A stretch of 11,048 bases of DNA from Nautiliaceae bacterium (GTDB lineage: Bacteria > Campylobacterota > Campylobacteria > Campylobacterales > Nautiliaceae), in NCBI GenBank assembly GCA_027063075.1, contig JAMOSM010000094.1, forward strand, positions 1-11,048. The letters run 5' to 3'. Position 1 is the stretch's first letter, and each line of letters opens with the position of its first letter. The translations under genes and the position numbers were made by a program. The notes under the pieces are model-generated. The model searched no databases. It had not been told where the DNA came from and worked only from the letters and a program-made list of their open reading frames with translations. This document shows, piece by piece, positions 6,259 to 11,048 of the stretch.

Positions 6259-7065
6259 ATGAAGATTGAAAATTTCATTGATCCTGTTTATAAAGAAGAA
6301 ATTTCAAAGATAGCTGATAAAACTTTAGAAGAAATTATAAAAGATATGAAATATCGCAAAATAGACAGGTTTTATATAACAAAAGAGAATTATCCTATTT
6401 ATGTAATAAATCATTTAGAAATTATTGATATTTTTTTAAATAATAAATTATTTCTTCCGTTAGAAGAGTATATCAATGATAACGTAAATATAAAAGTTGT
6501 AGAATCTGAAAGACATATTATAGACACTTATAATTTTTTAAGAAAAAACAGAATGGAGTATGCTCCTGTTGTAAAAAATAACCAATTAATAGGAGAGGTT
6601 AGTTTTGCAACTTTAAGCTTAAAAATAAGTTTTATTGCAATAAAAGACCCATTGACAGCTACTTATAATCAAAAATATTTTAATGTATTGATAGAAGAGT
6701 ATAATGAAATTTCAAGAGAACTTGGAATTATTATGATAAAAGTTGAGAATCTTTCTATTTATGAGAGTATTTATGGAATAGATGTGGTCAATAGAATATT
6801 AATTAAAATTGCTAATCTTATAAGAAATTCAATAAGGGATGTTGATTTTCTATTTAGAAACGATGATACATTTAAAATTTTGACGTTTAATAATGCAGAA
6901 ATTACGATGAAAATAAAAGAAAGAATAGAAAACAGGCTTAAAAATTTTAAATCTTGTGAATTAACAGTACAGACTAAAGTAGTTGGAACACAGGTACCTG
7001 AAATTTCACCGAATATTATTTTAGCGGTAGAGGAGTTAGAGAAAAAATTAATTGAATGGAACTAA
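6259..7065 (+). CDS. CBS-like domain protein with degenerate GGDEF domain
   Basis: The 268-residue soluble protein has two parts. Residues 10-125 look like a pair of CBS modules (around [16 protein letters not shown] and [23 protein letters not shown]), a fold that usually binds adenosyl ligands. Residues 128-268 follow the GGDEF family: [12 protein letters not shown] (130-141) matches its opening signature, and the helix around 171-195 precedes the active-site strand. The signature itself reads NDDTF at 201-205 instead of GGDEF, so both glycines and the catalytic glutamate are gone. No cyclic-di-GMP synthesis is expected. Such proteins may sense a nucleotide or act as binding partners, which here is inference. 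AAAAAGGAAAA lies just before the ATG. Its 3' end overlaps convergent fabH by 18 bp. The CBS call is weaker than the GGDEF call. Confidence 0.75.
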   Translation: MKIENFIDPVYKEEISKIADKTLEEIIKDMKYRKIDRFYITKENYPIYVINHLEIIDIFLNNKLFLPLEEYINDNVNIKVVESERHIIDTYNFLRKNRMEYAPVVKNNQLIGEVSFATLSLKISFIAIKDPLTATYNQKYFNVLIEEYNEISRELGIIMIKVENLSIYESIYGIDVVNRILIKIANLIRNSIRDVDFLFRNDDTFKILTFNNAEITMKIKERIENRLKNFKSCELTVQTKVVGTQVPEISPNIILAVEELEKKLIEWN

Positions 7066-8013
7066 AGCGCTTCCCCAGGTAAATCCTCCTCCAAAAGCAT
7101 CAAGGAGCATAATGTCTCCTTTTTTTAGTTTCCCTTCTTTAAACATATCGTTAATAGCCATAGGGATTGAAGCGCTTGAAGTATTGCCGTATTTATGAAC
7201 TGTTAAAACTGATTTTTCTTTTGGCATATTTATGGCTCTTGCCACTGCGTCTATTATTCTGTAATTTGCCTGGTGAGGAATAAACCAATCAATATCATCA
7301 CTTGTCATACTGTTTCTTGATAAGATGTCTTTAACACTTTGAGATAAAGTTTTAACTGCTACTTTAAATGTTTCATTACCTTTCATTTCAAGATAAATTC
7401 TATCAGTGTCACATCCGTATTTTACTCCACGTCCCGGGGTTATCAAATAATCTTGGTATTTTCCGTCAGCGTTAATATCTATGTCTATAATTGCTTCATC
7501 TTTATTCTCTGTAGCACTGATTATTGCAGCTCCCGCACCGTCTCCGAAGAGTACGCATGTTGTTCTGTCTTTCCAATTTACTATTTTGCTGAGTGTTTCA
7601 GCTCCAATAATTAAAACATTTTTATACATTCCGCTTTCAATAAAAGCTTTTGCATGGGCTAAGGCATAAATAAAACCTGTGCATGCCGCACTTATATCAA
7701 CAGCAGGTCTTATAATTCCAAGCTTTTCTGCTACAACGCAGGCGGTTGAAGGCATTGTAAAATAATCAGGGGTAATTGTTGCTATAATTATCATATCTAT
7801 ATCTTCTGGCTTCATATTAGCATTTTTTAAAGCGTCAAGTGCGGCTTTGTATGCTAAATCGCTTGTTACTTCATTTTGAGCTATATGGCGGGTTTTTATA
7901 CCTGTTCTTTTTGTTATCCATTCGTCATTTGTATCTACAATACGTTCTAAATCTTTATTTGTTAAAATTTTTGGAGGTACATATGCTCCAATTGATTTAA
8001 ATTTTGCATACAT
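7048..8013 (-). CDS. fabH: 3-oxoacyl-ACP synthase III (KAS III)
   Basis: FabH condenses acetyl-CoA (or a related primer) with malonyl-ACP, the first round of type II fatty-acid synthesis in the cytoplasm. The 321-residue protein is full length and has the complete triad: Cys111 in DISAACTGF, His247 in WFIPHQANYR and Asn277 in KYGNTSSASIP. The N-terminal VDTNDEWITKRTGIKTRHIA and the [10 protein letters not shown] near the end are also typical. Its ATG shares one base with the plsX stop (TAATG), so the two are probably translationally coupled. It is the last gene of the ndk–yceD–rpmF–plsX–fabH operon. Primer preference cannot be judged from sequence. Confidence 0.97.
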   Translation of the reverse strand: MYAKFKSIGAYVPPKILTNKDLERIVDTNDEWITKRTGIKTRHIAQNEVTSDLAYKAALDALKNANMKPEDIDMIIIATITPDYFTMPSTACVVAEKLGIIRPAVDISAACTGFIYALAHAKAFIESGMYKNVLIIGAETLSKIVNWKDRTTCVLFGDGAGAAIISATENKDEAIIDIDINADGKYQDYLITPGRGVKYGCDTDRIYLEMKGNETFKVAVKTLSQSVKDILSRNSMTSDDIDWFIPHQANYRIIDAVARAINMPKEKSVLTVHKYGNTSSASIPMAINDMFKEGKLKKGDIMLLDAFGGGFTWGSALVPFN

Positions 8014-8999
8014 TAATGAACCTTTAAAGACTCTTGTATTTTTTTTGTAACATCGTTTTCTACATATTTAATAGCCTGAAAAACAGCATTTTTTATAGCT
8101 TTAGAGTTGCTTTTACCGTGTGCTATTATAACGCACCCATTTACTCCAAGTAAAGGAGCTCCGCCATATTCTGCATAATCTGTTACTTTTTTTAACCCTT
8201 TAAATACAGGTTTTAAAAGAAGGGCACCTATTTTTTGTAAAAGTCCCGAATTTTTAATTTCATTTTTAATAAGTGTTCCTATTGTCTCTGCAACACCCTC
8301 GCTTGTTTTTAATACAATGTTTCCTATAAAGCCGTCAGTAATTATAACGTCTGTTTCACCTTTAAAAATATCTCCGCCTTCTACGTTTCCTTTGAAATTA
8401 GGAAAAGACTTTTTTAACATTTTAAAAGCTTCTTTTGTAACAGAATTTCCTTTACTTTCTTCTTCACCGTTGCTTAATAGTCCTAAAGTTACATTTTCTT
8501 TGTTTAATACAACTTTAGCATAAACTTCTCCCATTAATCCAAATTGATACAGGTTTGTAGCATCGCAATCTACATTAGCTCCTACATCAAGGACTAAAGA
8601 GTAGCTTTTTTTTATTGTAGGCATAAAAGTTACAATAGCAGGTCTTTTAATGCCTTTTATTCTTCCAAGTTTAAGAGTAGCTAAACTCATACTTGCGCCA
8701 CTGTGTCCAGCACTTACAACTGCATCTACTTCTTTGTTTTTTAAAAGTTCGATAGATTTATAAATAGTGCTTTCTTTTCTTTTTAATGCTTCTGTGGCGC
8801 TCTCTCTCATCTTTATAAAATCTTCACTATTTATAAATCTAACCCTGTTTAATAATTCATTTGGAACTAAGGGTTTTATAATTTTTTCATCGCCTACTAA
8901 ATAAGCTGTAAAATCTTTTTCTTTTAAGGCTTTAACCACCCCTGTTACTATAGGTTCGGGACCGAAGTCCCCTCCCATTGCATCGATTGCAATTTTCAT
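8013..8999 (-). CDS. plsX: Phosphate acyltransferase PlsX
   Basis: PlsX converts acyl-ACP to acyl-phosphate, which PlsY then uses to acylate glycerol-3-phosphate in phospholipid synthesis. The 328-residue protein shows the family hallmarks in order: [10 protein letters not shown] (5-14), SAGHSGA (96-102), DVGANVDC (138-145), [18 protein letters not shown] (207-224) and GAPLLGVNG (280-288). Length is normal. It is a peripheral membrane enzyme in other bacteria. The start ATG overlaps the rpmF stop by one base and its own stop overlaps fabH by one base, a compact rpmF–plsX–fabH unit conserved across many bacteria. Confidence 0.97.
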   Translation of the reverse strand: MKIAIDAMGGDFGPEPIVTGVVKALKEKDFTAYLVGDEKIIKPLVPNELLNRVRFINSEDFIKMRESATEALKRKESTIYKSIELLKNKEVDAVVSAGHSGASMSLATLKLGRIKGIKRPAIVTFMPTIKKSYSLVLDVGANVDCDATNLYQFGLMGEVYAKVVLNKENVTLGLLSNGEEESKGNSVTKEAFKMLKKSFPNFKGNVEGGDIFKGETDVIITDGFIGNIVLKTSEGVAETIGTLIKNEIKNSGLLQKIGALLLKPVFKGLKKVTDYAEYGGAPLLGVNGCVIIAHGKSNSKAIKNAVFQAIKYVENDVTKKIQESLKVH

Positions 9000-9148
9000 T
9001 AATACTCACCGCAACTTAGGCATACTCTGTGAGGTCTTTTGTAAGCGCCACAGTTAGAGCATTTAATTACAGTAGATAATTTAATTTTATAATGAGTTCT
9101 TCTTTTTGCTGCTCTTGTTTTTGAATTTCTTCTCTTAGGAACTGCCAT
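8999..9148 (-). CDS. rpmF: 50S ribosomal protein L32, zinc-ribbon form
   Basis: A 49-codon gene encodes [20 protein letters not shown], then [10 protein letters not shown], and a C-terminus rich in cysteine and basic residues ending SCGEY. Four cysteines form two CxxC pairs at 30/33 and 43/46, the zinc-binding form of L32. L32 is a small late-assembling protein of the large ribosomal subunit. AAGGAG at 9154-9159 overlaps the yceD stop and lies 5 nt before the ATG, so the start is secure. Its TAA shares one base with the plsX ATG. The slightly short length (L32 is usually about 56-60 residues) is not disturbing, since the full fold is present. Confidence 0.95.
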   Translation of the reverse strand: MAVPKRRNSKTRAAKRRTHYKIKLSTVIKCSNCGAYKRPHRVCLSCGEY

Positions 9149-9157
9149 TTTATCTCC

Positions 9158-9487
9158 TTAAAATTCTTTGTTAAAATCTTCTTTTTCGCAACTTTCACAA
9201 ACATTATAGTCATTTTTTATTGATTCGATTTCACTTTTTAAAATCTCTTCTAAATCAAATTTTTCCTGCTCTATAATGTCATATTCTTCATCAAATCCGC
9301 TGTAAGGAGGCTTTACAACTTTAAATTTTACATCTTCGTTTATATTTCTCTTAAAAGTATTTAAACATTTTACGCATTCAACTTCAATCTCACCGAAAAT
9401 TTTTCCGGTGATTGTAATTGAACCATCTTTGTTTTTAACGCTCTCACCCTCTAATGTGAGGTTTTGAAAACTTTTATTTACTTTCAA
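9158..9487 (-). CDS. yceD: YceD / DUF177 family protein, 23S rRNA accumulation factor
   Basis: The 109-residue protein fits the small YceD family usually encoded just upstream of rpmF. Members affect 23S rRNA maturation or accumulation, but the biochemical role is not established. Two CxxC pairs (Cys38/Cys41 in VECVKC and Cys97/Cys100 in CESC) could hold a metal, and an acidic stretch (65-90) is typical. The start is TTG, the codon directly after the ndk TAA and in the same frame. There is no ATG or GTG start within the first part of the gene, and GGGAG lies 9 nt upstream in the end of ndk. The product is shorter than the E. coli protein (about 170 residues). Confidence 0.85.
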   Translation of the reverse strand: MKVNKSFQNLTLEGESVKNKDGSITITGKIFGEIEVECVKCLNTFKRNINEDVKFKVVKPPYSGFDEEYDIIEQEKFDLEEILKSEIESIKNDYNVCESCEKEDFNKEF

Positions 9488-9901
9488 TTATAAAATCTCC
9501 CTCTCAGCGAAAAAGAATGCAATTTCTTTTTTTGCATTTTCTAAACTGTCACTTCCATGAACCGCATTTGCTTCAATGCTTTCTGCAAAATCAGCTCTAA
9601 TTGTTCCAGGTTCTGCTTCTTTTGGGTTTGTTGCACCCATAAGTTTTCTGTTTTTAGCTACTGCATCTTCACCTTCAAGTACCATTACCACTACAGGTCC
9701 GCTGCTCATATATTCGCATAAGTCGTTAAAAAATGGTCTTTCTTTATGAACTTCATAAAATTTTGCCGCATCTTCTTTTGTCAGTTTGATTTTTTTACAA
9801 GCTGCAATTCTCAGACCGTTACTTTCGAATCTGTCGATAATTTTACCGATTACGTTTTTTGCTACTGCGTCAGGTTTAATGATTGATAGAGTTCTTTCCA
9901 T
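9488..9901 (-). CDS. ndk: Nucleoside diphosphate kinase
   Basis: Ndk transfers the gamma phosphate from ATP to nucleoside diphosphates through a phosphohistidine, balancing the NTP and dNTP pools. The 137-residue product begins [13 protein letters not shown], carries Lys9 and the catalytic His115 in NAVHGSDS, and includes [17 protein letters not shown]. The frame is open 12 codons further, to an ATG at 9937, but I chose 9901. This gives the standard family N-terminus and length, AAGGAG lies 5 nt upstream, and the -10 box at 9929-9934 would place the transcription start after the outer ATG. It is the first gene of the operon leading to fabH, and its stop is followed directly by the yceD TTG in the same frame. 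Confidence 0.97.
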   Translation of the reverse strand: MERTLSIIKPDAVAKNVIGKIIDRFESNGLRIAACKKIKLTKEDAAKFYEVHKERPFFNDLCEYMSSGPVVVMVLEGEDAVAKNRKLMGATNPKEAEPGTIRADFAESIEANAVHGSDSLENAKKEIAFFFAEREIL

Positions 9902-9928
9902 TTGCTCTCCTTGAGTTTTTAGAGAGAA

Positions 9929-9934
9929 ATTATA
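9929..9934 (-). promoter_or_regulatory. Putative -10 box for the ndk–fabH operon
   Basis: The minus strand reads TTGTATAAT about 28 nt before the chosen ndk ATG, preceded by a T-rich stretch instead of a clear -35. A start near 9922 gives a leader of about 20 nt with AAGGAG. Confidence 0.5.
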
Positions 9935-9967
9935 CAAAATTTTGAAGAAAAAAAGAAGAGAGGGAAA

Positions 9968-10246
9968 TTAGCAAGTTTCTACTGCTGGTGTTCCCGGCTC
10001 ACATCTGTTTGGATGGCAAGTTTGACCTTCTTTGCACTCATCCCAAACGATACATCCCTCAGTAGGACAAGCTTCTGCACATGCAGGAACTTCATAGTAT
10101 CCTACACACTCAACACATTTGTCTGGATATACGTAATAAATTTCTTCTCCTGTTGGGTTTTCGCTGTCATCAACGATTGCTTCTACAGGGCATTCGTCGA
10201 TACAAGCTCCGCAGTTAATACAAATATCAGTAATTTTTACTGCCAT
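9968..10246 (-). CDS. fdxA: 2[4Fe-4S] ferredoxin with cysteine-rich tail (Alvin/YfhL type)
   Basis: The 92-residue protein carries two complete four-cysteine motifs: Cys9, 12, 15 and 19 (CINCGACIDECP), and Cys44, 47, 56 and 60. The eight-residue insert between Cys47 and Cys56 marks the Chromatium-type ferredoxin group. Such proteins carry low-potential electrons, for example for reductive carbon fixation or 2-oxoacid oxidoreductases; the partners here are unknown. The C-terminal tail after residue 61 has five more cysteines (65, 71, 77, 82, 92), beyond the eight cluster ligands. AAGGAG precedes the ATG. It lies 66 bp upstream of ndk on the same strand, as I recall for Campylobacter fdxA, and may be separately transcribed. 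Confidence 0.93.
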   Translation of the reverse strand: MAVKITDICINCGACIDECPVEAIVDDSENPTGEEIYYVYPDKCVECVGYYEVPACAEACPTEGCIVWDECKEGQTCHPNRCEPGTPAVETC

Positions 10247-10268
10247 TTTATCTCCTTTTTTTTGTTTA

Positions 10269-10274
10269 ATTGTA
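10269..10274 (-). promoter_or_regulatory. Putative -10 box for the ferredoxin gene
   Basis: The minus strand reads TACAAT about 22 nt before the ferredoxin ATG, with AAAAAAAAGGAG following as ribosome site. No -35 is clear. The 106-bp spacer to metK shows no convincing terminator, so read-through from metK is also possible. Confidence 0.3.
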
Positions 10275-10352
10275 CTTAAAAATATATCATTAAATTCTTA
10301 ATATTTGCTTAAAAACATCTCTTTTATCTTTTTTTGTTTCTTTTTGTGACAC

Positions 10353-11048
10353 CTATTTTAAATTAAGAAATTCTTTTATCTCTTCTACTTTGTCTGTTTT
10401 TTCCCAACTAAACTCTTCTCTTCCAAAATGTCCGTAAGCTGCGGTTTTTTTATAAATCGGTTTTAAAAGGTCTAATGTTTCAATTATTCCTTTTGGAGTT
10501 AAGTCAAAAAGTTTTTTTACAGCTTCTTCAATTTTTGTTTCATCCACTTTTGCAGTTCCGTGTGTATCTACATAGATACTAACAGGTTTTGTAACCCCTA
10601 TTGCATAAGCAATTTGTAAAGTAAGTTTATCCGCAACTCCTGCAGCTACAAGGTTTTTTGCCACATATCTTGCTGCATATGCTCCGCTTCTGTCTACTTT
10701 TGTAGGGTCTTTTCCACTAAATGCCCCACCCCCATGAGGTGCCGCACCTCCATAAGTATCTACAATGATTTTTCTACCGGTAAGTCCAGCATCTCCCTGA
10801 GGACCACCTATTACAAACTTTCCTGTAGGGTTTATAAAATATTCAACGTTTTTGCTAAGCATAGTAGCAGGAATTACCTTTTTAATAACTTCTTCAATTA
10901 CCGCTTCCTTGATTTCAGAGTAGTTAATATCAGGTTCGTGTTGGGTTGATACCACTACTTTTTCTACACTAACAGGTTTTCCATCTACATATTTAACGCT
11001 AACCTGAGCTTTTCCATCAGGTCTAAGCCATGGAATGATTGCTTCTTT
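10353..11048 (-). CDS. metK: S-adenosylmethionine synthetase, 5' part beyond the window
   Basis: The reading frame is open from the window edge to the stop at 10353, giving the C-terminal 231 residues of a protein usually about 385 long. MetK makes S-adenosylmethionine from methionine and ATP. Visible landmarks are [16 protein letters not shown] near the edge, [20 protein letters not shown], the substrate loop [16 protein letters not shown], and GHFGRE close to the end. The N-terminal methionine- and ATP-binding residues lie outside. The frame is uninterrupted, so the gene is cut by the window and not broken; an internal GTG at 10955 is not the start. Confidence 0.97.
   Translation of the reverse strand, partial: KEAIIPWLRPDGKAQVSVKYVDGKPVSVEKVVVSTQHEPDINYSEIKEAVIEEVIKKVIPATMLSKNVEYFINPTGKFVIGGPQGDAGLTGRKIIVDTYGGAAPHGGGAFSGKDPTKVDRSGAYAARYVAKNLVAAGVADKLTLQIAYAIGVTKPVSIYVDTHGTAKVDETKIEEAVKKLFDLTPKGIIETLDLLKPIYKKTAAYGHFGREEFSWEKTDKVEEIKEFLNLK

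Noticed and set aside
7020..7075. Terminator after fabH
   Set aside because: GGAA/TTCC around the stop could pair over four bases, but the T-run is interrupted and distant, so the evidence is too weak.
7481..8523. Plus-strand open frames at 7481-7669 and 8317-8523
   Set aside because: Both are antisense to well-identified fabH and plsX and show no family features.
9902..9937. Longer ndk with 12 extra N-terminal residues
   Set aside because: The extension is not part of the family, its ATG lies upstream of the predicted transcription start, and the inner ATG has a good AAGGAG site.
10013..10949. Plus-strand open frames at 10013-10279 and 10734-10949
   Set aside because: They are antisense to the ferredoxin and metK and have no ribosome sites or recognisable domains.
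10953..10955. GTG as a start for a 200-residue metK
   Set aside because: The frame continues upstream to the window edge with typical MetK sequence ([16 protein letters not shown]), so the GTG is an internal valine codon.
1..11048. CRISPR array, tRNA, rRNA, prophage or defence system
   Set aside because: No regularly spaced repeats, tRNA-like cloverleaf, rRNA segments or phage/defence gene families were seen on either strand.

Overview
The window looks like a chromosomal segment of a campylobacterotal (epsilonproteobacterial) genome. It is low in GC and lysine/glutamate rich. The clearest evidence is the minus-strand order ferredoxin–ndk–yceD–rpmF–plsX–fabH, which I recall from Campylobacter. 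Supporting points are an rpmI–rplT pair without infC, an L35 ending in LLCI, and a soluble FlgS-like kinase. A thermophilic, vent-type lineage such as Nautiliales (Nautilia, Caminibacter, Lebetimonas) fits, but that is inference.

Layout. Positions 1-515 (+) hold the tail of an unknown gene overlapped by a pseudopilin gene. Positions 509-1456 (-) encode a cytoplasmic PAS/HisKA/HATPase kinase, probably FlgS. Positions 1457-1853 have no intact gene. They carry divergent promoter-like signals, a near-consensus sigma-70 promoter followed by a perfect inverted repeat, and a start-less open stretch that may be transposon debris. Positions 1854-3407 (+) encode an AMP-forming fatty acyl-CoA synthetase. 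Positions 3404-5503 (-) encode a subtilisin-family lipoprotein with a C-terminal P-domain. Positions 5551-6186 (-) are rplT and rpmI, with a structured 90-bp spacer and a terminator overlapping the rplT stop. Positions 6259-7065 (+) encode a CBS-like protein with a degenerate GGDEF domain. Positions 7048-9901 (-) form the tight operon ndk–yceD–rpmF–plsX–fabH. Positions 9968-10246 (-) encode a dicluster ferredoxin with a cysteine-rich tail. Positions 10353-11048 (-) are the C-terminal part of metK, cut by the window edge.

How the genes work together. The ndk–fabH operon links nucleotide supply, ribosome components (YceD, L32) and the start of phospholipid and fatty-acid synthesis (PlsX, FabH). 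Its genes are packed with one-base TAATG overlaps or directly abutting codons. The acyl-CoA synthetase is also lipid-related but lies on the other strand under its own signals. Three convergent gene pairs overlap at their 3' ends by 4-18 bp.

I found no CRISPR array, tRNA, rRNA, prophage, defence island or obvious new multi-gene system. The least conventional items are the degenerate GGDEF protein, the P-domain protease with its cysteine-containing N-terminal region, the 1519-1571 promoter/palindrome with the possible decayed transposase, the same-frame ndk/yceD junction with a TTG start, and the ferredoxin tail.
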